NCBI GenBank assembly: GCA_012519055.1
Contig: JAAYQU010000011.1
Location: forward strand, 1 to 34,702
Length of the DNA stretch: 34,702 nt
Direction of reading: 5' to 3'
Source of the DNA: Bacteroidales bacterium
GTDB taxonomy: Bacteria; Bacteroidota; Bacteroidia; Bacteroidales; Salinivirgaceae
The notes beneath the pieces are model-generated. The model saw only the letters and a program-made list of their open reading frames with translations. It ran no database searches and was not told where the DNA came from. Below are positions 23,339-31,561 of this stretch, piece by piece; within the stretch, counting starts at the first letter, position 1, and each line of letters begins with the position of its first letter. Position numbers and translations under genes: made by a program.

Positions 23339-25351
23339 ATGTCAAAAGCACCAAATATCATTACTAGTGACCCACTTCTATCTCCTTATTCATACATAAT
23401 TGAGAGACGATTTAAAAAGGCTCAAAACAAAATAAGGGAGCTATGTGGCACGGAAGATAAACTTGTCGATTTTGCCAACGGGCACCACTATTACGGCCTG
23501 CACCGTGATGAGAACTTTTGGTATATGCGCGAATATGCACCAAACGCCACCGCAATTTACATGATTGGCGACTTTAACGACTGGTGCGAACTGCCTGAAT
23601 ATGAACTTGTAAGAATAAATCATCACGGCGACTGGCAAAGAACACTGCCACTAAGTGCGCTACAACACGGACAACAATATAAACTCTCTATTCACTGGAA
23701 AGGCGGACAAGGACTGAGAATCCCATCATACACAAGAGTTGCTATACAAGATGATAAAACAAAGTTGTTTGCAGCCCAAGTCTGGTACCCTCACACTCTA
23801 TACAAATGGGAAGCTCCGAAAATAAAAAAGGTTGAATATCCAATAATATACGAAGCACACGTAGGTATGGCAACCGAAGAAGAGCGGGTTGGCACTTTCA
23901 GAGAGTTTGCCGACAACTGCTTGCCAAATATCGCCAAAGGAGGATATAATACCATACAGTTAATGGCAATTCAGGAGCACCCCTACTATGGTTCCTTTGG
24001 CTATCACGTATCGAATTTTTTTGCTGTCTCATCGCGCTTTGGAACTCCTGACGATTTGAAATATTTAATCGACAAGGCTCACCAACTTGGAATTGCTGTA
24101 ATAATGGATTTGGTCCATTCTCACAGCGTTAAAAACACCGAAGAGGGGCTCGGAGAGTTTGACGGATCTAAAGGATTATACTTTCACGTTGACCACAGAC
24201 GTGAACACGTAGCGTGGGATTCACTATGTTTTGATTACGGAAAAAGACAGGTTCTTCACTTCCTGCTCTCTAACTGCAAATATTGGATTGAAGAGTACAA
24301 CTTCGATGGCTTCCGTTTCGACGGCATTACCAGCATGTTATATTACAATCATGGATTAGAGTCTAATTTCGTAAACTACGATATGTATTACGATGGAAAT
24401 CAAGACGAAGACGCAATTGTTTATCTTACGTTAGCCAACTGCTTGATACATCATCTTAAACCAGAAGCTATTGTGGTAGCAGAAGATATGAGCGGCATGC
24501 CCGGACTTGCCGCTCCGTTCGATAAATGGGGCATTGGATTTGACTACCGACTTGCAATGGGGATACCCGATTACTGGATAAAAATAATAAAAGAACTATC
24601 TGACGAGCAGTGGCGCGTAGGCGACATATATTATCAACTAACAAATAAAAGAGACGAAGAAAAAACAATAAGCTATGCCGAATCACATGACCAGGCGTTG
24701 GTTGGAGATCAAACAATCATTTTCAGGTTGATAAAAGATGCAATGTACACCAAAATGAGCAAAGACATCGAAAGCCTTGATGTTGACAGAGGTATAGCAT
24801 TACACAAGTTAATTCGCCTGATCACTCTTGCATGTTCTGGCGGTGGATATCTGAACTTTATGGGCAACGAGTTTGGTCACCCCGAATGGATAGATTTTCC
24901 ACGTCAGGGAAATGGGTGGTCGTATTTGTATGCCCGTCGTCAATGGAGTTTGCGAGACAATCAGCTTTTACGATACCATTTCCTATCTGACTTTGACAGA
25001 GAAATGATAAAAGTTATTAAAGATAACGATGCCTTTGAAAATCACTATGCACATAAAATCCATGAAAATGCTGATAATCAGATATTAGCATTTATTAGGA
25101 AAAATCTCGTTTTTATATTTAATTTCAATCCTTCCAAGGCTATCAACAACTATCCTATTGAAATAGAGGGTGGGGAATATGAACTTGTGCTAAACAGTGA
25201 TTCGAAGAAGTTTGGAGGCTTCAGTTCTGTTAAGGACAACCAAATATTCTACACTACACCATTAGTATTTGAAAACAGACGTAAAGCTTTGGCAATTCAA
25301 GTGTACGTTCCTCCAAGAGTAGTAATAGTTTTACGAAAAAAAGAGAATTAA
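23339..25351 (+). CDS. glgB: 1,4-alpha-glucan branching enzyme (GH13, eukaryote-like type)
   Basis: A 670-residue cytoplasmic glycogen branching enzyme that transfers alpha-1,4 chains to form alpha-1,6 branches. An N-terminal CBM48-like domain (about 40-145: AIYMIGDFNDW) precedes the GH13 barrel (IYEAHVGM, YYGSFGYHVSNFFAVSSRFG, VIMDLVHSHSVKN). The catalytic residues are visible: nucleophile D328 (GFRFDGITSM), acid/base E382 (VVAEDMSGMP) and D451 (YAESHDQALVG). The FFAVSSRFGTPDDLK segment and the short N-terminus fit the eukaryote/Bacteroidota type, not the E. coli type. No other glycogen genes are adjacent. A repeat, not a clear terminator, follows at 25395. Confidence 0.92.
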   Translation: MSKAPNIITSDPLLSPYSYIIERRFKKAQNKIRELCGTEDKLVDFANGHHYYGLHRDENFWYMREYAPNATAIYMIGDFNDWCELPEYELVRINHHGDWQRTLPLSALQHGQQYKLSIHWKGGQGLRIPSYTRVAIQDDKTKLFAAQVWYPHTLYKWEAPKIKKVEYPIIYEAHVGMATEEERVGTFREFADNCLPNIAKGGYNTIQLMAIQEHPYYGSFGYHVSNFFAVSSRFGTPDDLKYLIDKAHQLGIAVIMDLVHSHSVKNTEEGLGEFDGSKGLYFHVDHRREHVAWDSLCFDYGKRQVLHFLLSNCKYWIEEYNFDGFRFDGITSMLYYNHGLESNFVNYDMYYDGNQDEDAIVYLTLANCLIHHLKPEAIVVAEDMSGMPGLAAPFDKWGIGFDYRLAMGIPDYWIKIIKELSDEQWRVGDIYYQLTNKRDEEKTISYAESHDQALVGDQTIIFRLIKDAMYTKMSKDIESLDVDRGIALHKLIRLITLACSGGGYLNFMGNEFGHPEWIDFPRQGNGWSYLYARRQWSLRDNQLLRYHFLSDFDREMIKVIKDNDAFENHYAHKIHENADNQILAFIRKNLVFIFNFNPSKAINNYPIEIEGGEYELVLNSDSKKFGGFSSVKDNQIFYTTPLVFENRRKALAIQVYVPPRVVIVLRKKEN

Positions 25352-25394
25352 CTATAAATAAACGAATCCTGCGGTCATGGGGCGGAGTCGAACT

Positions 25395-25420
25395 ACGGTC
25401 ACTGAATTTATCGAAGTGAC
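25395..25420. repeat. GGTCACT...AGTGAC inverted repeat, copy 2
   Basis: This matches 2967-2992 over 26 bp with a single change (G to A). Here GGTCACT and AGTGACC pair over 7 bp. It lies in the gap between the branching enzyme and the decarboxylase-like gene. Confidence 0.75.
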
Positions 25421-25461
25421 CATATAAAACACATTAAAACTTTTAACTCAATTTTTTTTTG

Positions 25462-25469
25462 TATTTTTG
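25462..25469 (+). promoter_or_regulatory. Candidate -7 element for the decarboxylase-like gene
   Basis: TATTTTTG fits TAnnTTTG, 23 nt before the ATG at 25493. The upstream side is a T-rich tract without a clear TTTG. Confidence 0.5.
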
Positions 25470-25492
25470 AAAGAATAAAAACAGATCACATC

Positions 25493-26521
25493 ATGCAAGG
25501 AATTATTTCATACAGTTGTCCGGCAAATATTTCGCTGATAAAAAACTTTGGGGGCTATCGTAAGCGCACTCAGGGGAACCCCTCTTTTAGCATGACATTG
25601 GATAAAGCGAAATCTGAAACAACAGTTAAATATACTCATAGCAAAGAGCAAAAATTCTCATTTACTGTTACTATCAATGGTGTAGAATCGGAATATTTAA
25701 AAAAGCGTATTTCGCATTGGTTTGAAAAAGTGGTCCCTGTTTTTCCATGGATTAACCAGACAAGTTTAGAAATTTCAGTAACAATCGAAGACTCATTAAT
25801 TCCTTTTGTTGGGATATACACAGTAATGTGCTCATTAACATTCTGTTTAAGCGTTATAGCCAATCATTTAGGGAAACTTGATGCACAACCACAACTTCAA
25901 ACTGTAAGCAGCATAGCACTGCTAGACTCTGAAAATGCGGCTCGCTCAACCTACGGCGGCTTTGTTGGATTAGGTAAAAATGCGGCTATATCTTGGTCAT
26001 CAGATAAATACGCCTCACAATATCAACGTGAAGCAATGATATATAGCAAACTGAACGACACTATATTAAGCTTTGACAACTCCTCACACAACCTTAGTGA
26101 GTTAAATCCAGAGGATTTATATAATCACCCGTATTTGGAATCTAGAATAAAACATGCACAAATCAACACCAATCAATTTTTACGAGCTTTAGACGACGGG
26201 CATTGGGATTTATTTGAACATATTGTCGAAAATGAAGCATTAACAATGTGTGCGCTATTTTTATCTTCTGGAACAAGCAAATTTTTGCCAAGCAGCAATC
26301 TTATAGAATGGGCACAATATATCCGTGACAAACGTGAAGAGATTGAGTGTCCTGTTACATTTACTTTCGATCGTGAACTACGTTTACACCTTATCTATCC
26401 ACCGATAGCCAAAGAAAAAGTAATCAAACTTTTAGAAGAATCTCCATTAACTTACGATAAATTATTGCACGATAACGTGGGTAAGGGACCGAAAATGCTG
26501 AAGGACAGTTTTGAACAATAA
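25493..26521 (+). CDS. Divergent diphosphomevalonate decarboxylase-like protein (GHMP superfamily)
   Basis: A 342-residue protein with the layout of mevalonate-5-diphosphate decarboxylase. The N-terminal SCPANISLIKNFGG (7-21) corresponds to the family's CPxNIALxKYWGK, NPSFSMTL (29-36) to NxSLSxTL, and AARSTYGGFVGLG to the CRSxxGGF segment. The C-terminal GKGPKML also resembles relatives. However, the GHMP phosphate loop (PxxxGLASSA) is replaced by P104-FVGIYTVMCS-114, and the DAGPN segment near the catalytic Asp reads FTFD293RELR. It may therefore have lost or changed its ATP-dependent decarboxylase activity, or may be a structural paralogue. No other mevalonate-pathway gene is in the window. 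The reading frame is intact and the length is normal. Confidence 0.75.
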   Translation: MQGIISYSCPANISLIKNFGGYRKRTQGNPSFSMTLDKAKSETTVKYTHSKEQKFSFTVTINGVESEYLKKRISHWFEKVVPVFPWINQTSLEISVTIEDSLIPFVGIYTVMCSLTFCLSVIANHLGKLDAQPQLQTVSSIALLDSENAARSTYGGFVGLGKNAAISWSSDKYASQYQREAMIYSKLNDTILSFDNSSHNLSELNPEDLYNHPYLESRIKHAQINTNQFLRALDDGHWDLFEHIVENEALTMCALFLSSGTSKFLPSSNLIEWAQYIRDKREEIECPVTFTFDRELRLHLIYPPIAKEKVIKLLEESPLTYDKLLHDNVGKGPKMLKDSFEQ

Positions 26522-26550
26522 AAGCCCTGAATTACAAGGCTTTCTTCTTT
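26520..26550. terminator. Bidirectional terminator
   Basis: AAAGCC (26521-26526) pairs with GGCTTT (26538-26543), followed on plus by CTTCTTTT and on minus by TATTG. It overlaps the stop of the decarboxylase-like gene and lies just beyond the tRNA-Leu 3' end on the minus strand, so it serves converging units. Confidence 0.65.
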
Positions 26551-26552
26551 TG

Positions 26553-26638
26553 TGCCCCGGACCGGAATCGAACCGGTACGAGCTTTTCGGCTCACAGGAT
26601 TTTAAGTCCTGCGTGTCTACCAATTCCACCACCAGGGC
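26553..26638 (-). tRNA. tRNA-Leu (TAA)
   Basis: An 86-nt type II tRNA on the minus strand. The acceptor stem is GCCCTGG/CCGGGGC with discriminator A. The anticodon arm is CAGGA-CTTAAAA-TCCTG (anticodon TAA), a long variable arm is built on GAGCCGAAAAGCTC, and the T arm carries GGTTCGATTCC. CCA is not encoded. It lies 25 bp after tRNA-Gly and shares its promoter. Confidence 0.94.
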
Positions 26639-26662
26639 TACATCTTAATTATTTTGTGTAGA

Positions 26663-26736
<74 letters not shown>

Positions 26737-26747
26737 TTTTGAGACTG

Positions 26748-26778
26748 CAAATATAAAACTTATTCCAAAACTGACAAA
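26748..26778 (-). promoter_or_regulatory. tRNA-Gly/tRNA-Leu promoter
   Basis: Minus strand: TTTG (26778-26775), a 19-nt spacer, TATATTTG (26755-26748). A full consensus match, 12 nt before tRNA-Gly. Confidence 0.8.
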
Positions 26779-26966
26779 ATATAAAATAATAATTGTAATT
26801 TTTTTTTACTTGTTCGAGCGGAAAACATAATACGAAGTAAATAAAAAAGGCTTTAAACAAACTCAATATGTTAAAATGCAAACAAATACAGCCCAGATTA
26901 AGCAAATTTGTATATAGTATGTAAAATAAATGATAAATATTTATAAATGCTTTTTTTCTTATTAGT

Positions 26967-26997
26967 ATTGCTGATAATTAAAAAATATCTATATTTG
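26967..26997 (+). promoter_or_regulatory. tRNA-Phe promoter
   Basis: ATTG (26967-26970), a 19-nt spacer, then TATATTTG (26990-26997), 20 nt before the tRNA. One mismatch in the -33 element. Confidence 0.75.
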
Positions 26998-27016
26998 CAG
27001 CGCTAAAACAGCAAGG

Positions 27017-27089
27017 GGTGCCATAGCTCAGTAGGTAGAGCACAGGACTGAAAATCCTGGTGTCCTTGGTTCGATCCCGAGTGGCACCA
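27017..27089 (+). tRNA. tRNA-Phe (GAA)
   Basis: A 73-nt cloverleaf. The acceptor stem is GGTGCCA/TGGCACC with discriminator A. The anticodon arm is CAGGA-CTGAAAA-TCCTG (anticodon GAA), and the T arm carries GGTTCGATCCC. CCA is not encoded. A terminator follows. Confidence 0.94.
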
Positions 27090-27097
27090 CTTCTTTT

Positions 27098-27131
27098 AAA
27101 AAAGCTTGTACTTTATGTACAGGCTTTTTTT
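27098..27131 (+). terminator. tRNA-Phe terminator
   Basis: AAAAAAGCTTGTAC pairs with GTACAGGCTTTTTT across the loop TTTAT. The stem has one G-T pair and ends in a seven-T run. Confidence 0.85.
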
Positions 27132-27208
27132 GTTTGTACCGCAGTAGAACACAGATGACGCGGATTATTTATAATATTTCATCGTTTCAAATAATCAAAT
27201 TTGAACTA

Positions 27209-27240
27209 TTTGTAAAATTAACTGTTTGTATGTAAGTTTG
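27209..27240 (+). promoter_or_regulatory. Promoter of the MBL-fold hydrolase gene
   Basis: TTTG (27209-27212), a 20-nt spacer, TAAGTTTG (27233-27240). It is only 18 nt before the ATG at 27259, so the untranslated leader is very short. Confidence 0.75.
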
Positions 27241-27258
27241 TGTACAAAAAAATAGAGT

Positions 27259-27915
27259 ATGATTTCAATTAAAAATTTTGTTTTTAATCCTTGGCAGGAG
27301 AATACATTTGTTGTATATGACGAAACCGGACAATGTGTAATAATAGACGCAGGATGTTTTAATCAACAGGAAGAGAGTGAACTGTCATCATTTATTAAAA
27401 ATAATAACCTTACCCTAAAATATGTGTTAAACACGCATTTACACATAGACCACATTATGGGTAATGCTTTCCTTTACAAGGAGTTTGGGTTGGCTCCTTG
27501 TGCACACGAAAACGATGAGTTCCTAATTGACCAAACAATGTCTTATGCATCACAATTAGGAATAAAACTCTCTGCAGAACCCCCTTATCCTGGTAAATAT
27601 ATTGAAGATGGACAAACAATTAAGTTTGGAAATTCAAGCCTAAAAATAATGCACATTCCGGGACACACCCCTGGTCATGTTGTATTTTATAATGAAAACG
27701 CAAAAGTGGTTTTTTCTGGGGATGTGCTTTTTTATGAGTCAATTGGTAGAACCGACCTTATTTACGGTAATTACGAAACTTTAATCAGAGGGATAAATCA
27801 AAAGCTACTTACATTGCCTGATGATACAAAGGTTCTTCCCGGTCACGGTGAATCAACGACTATTGGGCATGAAAGAGCACACAATCCATTTATTAGACAC
27901 ATGAATTTCAATTAG
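27259..27915 (+). CDS. MBL-fold metallohydrolase, glyoxalase II-like
   Basis: A 218-residue cytoplasmic metallo-beta-lactamase-fold hydrolase. The metal motif H60-L-H62-I-D64-H65 (THLHIDHIMGN) is intact. The further ligands lie in IPGHTPGHVVFY, VFSGDVLF and VLPGHGEST. The length and the ESIGRTDLIYGN segment fit the YcbL/glyoxalase-II-like group, which hydrolyses thioesters such as S-lactoylglutathione or other acyl thiols. The natural substrate cannot be told from sequence, because many Bacteroidota lack glutathione. Its 3' end overlaps the converging LPP20-like gene by 8 nt. Confidence 0.88.
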   Translation: MISIKNFVFNPWQENTFVVYDETGQCVIIDAGCFNQQEESELSSFIKNNNLTLKYVLNTHLHIDHIMGNAFLYKEFGLAPCAHENDEFLIDQTMSYASQLGIKLSAEPPYPGKYIEDGQTIKFGNSSLKIMHIPGHTPGHVVFYNENAKVVFSGDVLFYESIGRTDLIYGNYETLIRGINQKLLTLPDDTKVLPGHGESTTIGHERAHNPFIRHMNFN

Positions 27916-28336
27916 TCTCAGCACTTTTACGAACCTCCTTTTTTAAGCTTTTCTTATTATAAGAGACCAATACATAAACCTCAAATAATCCTTCATCAGT
28001 TTGTCGTGAGGCTTTTTCTATTATACTGACATCAGACAATATAACCTCAGTTTTTTTCTCTTCTGATTTGGTATTACTGTTAGGCTCATTAGAGATTTCT
28101 TTCAATGTGACTGTAGTAGGTCCAAGAATTTCAGCAAGTTCTGTAAAAGCGTTTGCGCGAGCTTTGTCATAAGCAACCGACTGGTTTGCCGATTGTCCAT
28201 ATCCAACCGAATAAATCTTGTTTTTAGATTTTGGGAGTTTGTTTGCCCATTTTGGAGGAAATTGCTCTCTACTTTGAGCTGATGTGCAAGCCATCAGACC
28301 AAATAATAGCGTTAATATAAATATTTGTCTGTTCAT
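27908..28336 (-). CDS. LPP20-like lipoprotein
   Basis: A 142-residue lipoprotein with the lipobox LMAC (C17). The mature sequence fits the LPP20 family: PPKWANKLPK near the start, a YSVGYGQSANQSVAYDKARANAFTELAEIL helix-strand segment and a final VYVLVSYNKKSLKKEV strand. Family members are envelope lipoproteins of ill-defined role. It converges on the MBL gene with an 8-nt overlap of the 3' ends, so the two transcripts are complementary there. No terminator is visible between them. Confidence 0.8.
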   Translation of the reverse strand: MNRQIFILTLLFGLMACTSAQSREQFPPKWANKLPKSKNKIYSVGYGQSANQSVAYDKARANAFTELAEILGPTTVTLKEISNEPNSNTKSEEKKTEVILSDVSIIEKASRQTDEGLFEVYVLVSYNKKSLKKEVRKSAETN

Positions 28337-28484
28337 TTTTTATGTTTTTTTACTTTTGTCAGCAAGATATAGGTAATGTTTTCAACATTAGACACAATTT
28401 TATCTAAAAATTCTTAACCATAAGTTAATTAATGTAAATCACATATAATTCAGGAAAAGTAACCTATCTAGAAATAAAAACAAC

Positions 28485-28492
28485 TAACTTTG
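28485..28492 (+). promoter_or_regulatory. Candidate -7 element for the sodium:solute symporter gene
   Basis: TAACTTTG fits the consensus, 72 nt before the ATG at 28565. No well-placed TTTG is seen upstream. Confidence 0.45.
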
Positions 28493-28564
28493 TCAGCTTA
28501 ATATAGCAAATTAGGTTGTTTATTTGAAATTCGAACAATTACAACAATTGATAACAAACTACGT

Positions 28565-30028
28565 ATGAAACCCGAACTCGTAATTATACTGTTAATTGGT
28601 TACTTTTTGCTTCTCTATTTTATTTCCAAATTAACATCAAAAAATACAAATAATAAGGCTTTCTATCTTGCAGGGAAAAAAGCACCTTGGTACATAATAG
28701 CCTTTGGAATGATCGGCTCATCAATAAGTGGTGTTACTTTTATTTCAGTGCCGGGCTGGGTTGTAACCAGTAATTTTTCTTATATGCAAATGGTACTCGG
28801 CTATTTTATTGGTTATCTTGTAATTGCATACGTATTATTACCCATATATTACAAATTAAACGTAACCTCTATATACACTTATCTTGAGCATCGATTTGGC
28901 GTAGCAGCCTATAAAACAGGGGCTGTGCTTTTTTTGGTAAGCAGAACTATCGGCTCGGCATTCCGCCTTTTTATTGTAAGTGTTGTTTTACAAGTTGCGG
29001 TTTTCGACCATTTCAATATTCCTTTTTATATTACCGTAATAATCACTATACTACTTATTTGGCTCTATACCTACAGAGGAGGAATAGGCACAATTATTTG
29101 GACTGATGTACTCCAAACTACACTATTGATATTAGCAGTAATCCTCACGATAGTTGAGATAGGACAATCATTAAACCTAAATTTTACAGAGATGATTAAA
29201 TCAGTTGCCGATAATCCACTCAGTAAAACCTTTTATTTTGATGATTGGCGTTCCGACAAATATTTCTTCAAGCACTTTTTTAGTGGAATGTTTATAACCA
29301 TTGTAATGACAGGGCTAGATCAAGATTTAATGCAGAAAAATCTAAGTTGTAAAAATCTGAAAGATGCTCAAAAAAATGTTGTCTCGTATGGAATGGCATT
29401 TGTGCCAATTAATTTATTGTTTTTGACTTTGGGCGTGCTTTTAGTTATGTACGCACAAGCAAACCATATTGAAATTCCCCTTAAAACCGATGAACTGTAC
29501 CCGACAATAGCTTTTGGAGGCACTTTAAGTCCTATAGTAGCTATTTCGTTTATTATTGGATTGATAGCTGCAGCTTATTCATCAGCAGACTCTGCTTTAA
29601 CAGCTTTAACCACCTCTTTTACAGTAGATATATTAGGTTACAATCACAAAAACATTGATTCGCCAAAGGCTGTAAAAGTTCGCAAAATTGTTCATGTCGG
29701 TATTTCTGTACTAATGGTTATTGTAATTGTTGTATTCAGAGCTATTTCTGATGATAGCATAATTAGCAACATATTTAGAGTTGCTGGATATACCTACGGA
29801 CCGCTCTTAGGAATGTTTGCCTTTGGTATTTTTACTAAACATAACGTTAAACCTATCATGATTCCAATAATTGGAGTCCTTGCACCTATAATTTGTTATC
29901 TCATTCAAATTAACGCAGAAAGGTTGTTCGATGGCTATCAAGTAGGGTATGAACTACTTATTATTAATGGTTTAATTACATATTTAGGTTTATATTTTTC
30001 CCGATTTAGAAAACAAGCTCACAAGTGA
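28565..30028 (+). CDS. Sodium:solute symporter (SSS family)
   Basis: A 487-residue polytopic inner-membrane protein with about 13 predicted helices, starting with an outside N-terminus (ELVIILLIGYFLLLYFI). Family landmarks are the N-terminal KAPWYIIAFGMIGSSISGVTFISVPG region, YRGGIGTIIWTDVLQT, and the sodium-site helix AAYSSADSALTALTTSF. Such carriers import sugars, amino acids, carboxylates or nucleosides with Na+. Nothing adjacent identifies the solute. It is a single-gene unit between the LPP20-like gene (diverging) and tRNA-Asn. A short CAAGGTACAAGGCACAAG-like stretch follows its stop. Confidence 0.9.
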   Translation: MKPELVIILLIGYFLLLYFISKLTSKNTNNKAFYLAGKKAPWYIIAFGMIGSSISGVTFISVPGWVVTSNFSYMQMVLGYFIGYLVIAYVLLPIYYKLNVTSIYTYLEHRFGVAAYKTGAVLFLVSRTIGSAFRLFIVSVVLQVAVFDHFNIPFYITVIITILLIWLYTYRGGIGTIIWTDVLQTTLLILAVILTIVEIGQSLNLNFTEMIKSVADNPLSKTFYFDDWRSDKYFFKHFFSGMFITIVMTGLDQDLMQKNLSCKNLKDAQKNVVSYGMAFVPINLLFLTLGVLLVMYAQANHIEIPLKTDELYPTIAFGGTLSPIVAISFIIGLIAAAYSSADSALTALTTSFTVDILGYNHKNIDSPKAVKVRKIVHVGISVLMVIVIVVFRAISDDSIISNIFRVAGYTYGPLLGMFAFGIFTKHNVKPIMIPIIGVLAPIICYLIQINAERLFDGYQVGYELLIINGLITYLGLYFSRFRKQAHK

Positions 30029-30151
30029 AAAGTACAAAGGAAAAGGTACAAGGCACAAGTGTATTGTCCTGTTTTTAAAGCATATGGACTATTTGATACC
30101 TCAAAAAAAATTGTTGTTTAAAATAATTGTCCGTTTTTCTTTGAAAAATGT

Positions 30152-30182
30152 TTTGTCAAATCAAAAAGAGCAACTATATTTG
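30152..30182 (+). promoter_or_regulatory. tRNA-Asn promoter
   Basis: TTTG (30152-30155), a 19-nt spacer, TATATTTG (30175-30182), 16 nt before the tRNA. A perfect consensus match. Confidence 0.82.
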
Positions 30183-30198
30183 CATCTCTTTTTGGAAT

Positions 30199-30272
30199 TC
30201 CTCCTTAGCTCAGTTGGTTAGAGCACCTGACTGTTAATCAGGGGGTCCTTGGTTCAAGTCCAAGAGGGGGAG
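30199..30272 (+). tRNA. tRNA-Asn (GTT)
   Basis: A 74-nt cloverleaf. The acceptor stem is TCCTCCT/AGGGGGA (two T-G pairs) with discriminator G. The anticodon arm is CCTGA-CTGTTAA-TCAGG (anticodon GTT), and the T arm carries GGTTCAAGTCC. CCA is not encoded. Confidence 0.93.
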
Positions 30273-30278
30273 CAAAAC

Positions 30279-30308
30279 AAAACCACTTACAATATTGTAA
30301 GTGGTTTT
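30279..30308 (+). terminator. tRNA-Asn terminator
   Basis: AAAACCACTTACAAT and ATTGTAAGTGGTTTT form a perfect 30-bp palindrome, followed by TC and TTTTG. It is symmetrical and would work in both directions. Confidence 0.85.
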
Positions 30309-30340
30309 TCTTTTGTCCTCATTTATAAATATTTCAATGA

Positions 30341-30370
30341 TTGGTTTCTATGTAAAAATGAATATATTTG
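30341..30370 (+). promoter_or_regulatory. Promoter of the VOC-protein gene
   Basis: TTGG (30341-30344), an 18-nt spacer, then TATATTTG (30363-30370), 28 nt before the ATG at 30399. Confidence 0.65.
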
Positions 30371-30398
30371 CCCACAGTAATCATATAAATCAATCAAA

Positions 30399-31466
30399 AT
30401 GCAAAAATTTACTATAGGCGGTATCCAACAAATGGGAGTTGGCGTTCCAAATTTTGCTGAATCGTGGAATTGGTATATTGAACACTTTGGAATGGATGTC
30501 CGGATATTTGATGAAAAGGCAGTCGCTGAGTTAATGCTTCCACACACTGATGGGAAGCCGCGTGAACGACACGCTGCTTTAGCTGTAAATATGGGCGGAG
30601 GCGGTGGTTTTGAAATCTGGCAACACACAGGGAAAGAGCCAACAATGTCTTTGTTCGACGTACAATTGGGCGACTTAGGCATTTATGTTACCAAACTAAA
30701 ATGTCGTTCAATAGAGAAAGCCTACAAATATCAACAGAAAGTAAAAACTGAAATCCTTAGTTCTATTACAACTATGCCTAATGGAACAAAACACTTTTTT
30801 GTTCGGGATTTAAACAAAAATATTTTCGAGTTTGTCGAAGAGCCAAGCTGTTTTAACAAAACAAGACGTGTGCCATCAGGTGGTGTTTTCGGTGCAATCA
30901 TTGGTGTTCAGAATATGGAAGAGAGTTTGGTTGTTTATCGTGACATCTTAGGATACGATAAAATAGGTTATGACATCACTCAAACTTTTGATGATTTCGC
31001 AGATTTACCCGGAGGTAAAAAACAGTTCCGTCGTATTCTATTGCAACACACTGAAGCCCGAAGAGGTCCTTTCTCCCCACTTTTGGGGTCATCTCAAATA
31101 GAGCTGGTGCAAGTTATTGATAGAGTACCACAAAAAATCTATGATGGACGAATCTGGGGCGACCCCGGTTTTATTCACATTTGCTATGATGTTCAGGGAA
31201 TGAATGAAATCCGCCAACTATGTGCTTCCAAAGGTTTCCCGTTTACCGTTGACAGCAGTTCATCGTTTGATATGGGAGATGCCGCAGGACATTTCTGCTA
31301 TATTCAAGCTCCAGAGGGCACTTTAATTGAATTTACCGAAGCTCACCGCGTACCTATTATGAAAAAAATAGGCTGGTTTATCGATTTGAAAAAACGTAAT
31401 CCCAATAAACCATTACCACGATTTTTACTTAAAGCGATGAGTATAAATAGAATAAAAAGGGTGTAG
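30399..31466 (+). CDS. Two-domain VOC (glyoxalase/dioxygenase-like) protein
   Basis: A 355-residue cytoplasmic protein with two vicinal-oxygen-chelate domains. The first is about residues 6-152 (IGGIQQMGVGVPNFAESWNWY, FEIWQHTG, NIFEFVEE) and the second about 163-320 (GAIIGVQNMEESLVVYRDIL, QIELVQVIDR, GFIHICYDV, FCYIQAPEGTLIEFTEAH). The fold chelates a metal through His and Glu residues at those strands. The layout resembles 4-hydroxyphenylpyruvate dioxygenase or extradiol-type enzymes, but no reaction can be assigned. The last 30 residues are basic. A CAAT-type repeat region separates it from converging lepA. Confidence 0.82.
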   Translation: MQKFTIGGIQQMGVGVPNFAESWNWYIEHFGMDVRIFDEKAVAELMLPHTDGKPRERHAALAVNMGGGGGFEIWQHTGKEPTMSLFDVQLGDLGIYVTKLKCRSIEKAYKYQQKVKTEILSSITTMPNGTKHFFVRDLNKNIFEFVEEPSCFNKTRRVPSGGVFGAIIGVQNMEESLVVYRDILGYDKIGYDITQTFDDFADLPGGKKQFRRILLQHTEARRGPFSPLLGSSQIELVQVIDRVPQKIYDGRIWGDPGFIHICYDVQGMNEIRQLCASKGFPFTVDSSSSFDMGDAAGHFCYIQAPEGTLIEFTEAHRVPIMKKIGWFIDLKKRNPNKPLPRFLLKAMSINRIKRV

Positions 31467-31473
31467 AATAAAG

Positions 31474-31507
31474 CAATGTGCAATTAACAATGAACAATTA
31501 ACAATTG
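31474..31507 (+). repeat. CAAT-rich dispersed repeat, copy C (left arm)
   Basis: CAATGTGCAATTAACAATG is followed by AACAATTAACAATTG. It begins 8 bp after the VOC stop. Its right part (from 31488) pairs with the inverted arm at 31562-31588. Confidence 0.7.
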
Positions 31508-31508
31508 A

Positions 31509-31536
31509 GTGGAAACGAAGCATACTCAGTCTCTAC
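31509..31536. repeat. Degenerate copy of the 28-bp palindrome
   Basis: This aligns with the 28-bp palindrome at 344 and 16379 with five differences (GTGGAAACGAAGCA in place of GTAGAGACGGAGCA on the left arm). Its own palindromic symmetry is partly lost. Confidence 0.7.
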
Positions 31537-31561
31537 AGTAAAACCTGTGTATTCTGCATTC

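Noticed and set aside
30029-30070. AAGTACAAAGG / GGTACAAGG / GGCACAAG direct repeats after the symporter gene
   Set aside because: Too short and degenerate within the window to call a repeat family.
30323-30682. 119-codon minus-strand frame with a proline run, opposite the VOC gene
   Set aside because: It is antisense to the VOC coding sequence; the proline run is the complement of a glycine run (GGGGG) in the real protein.
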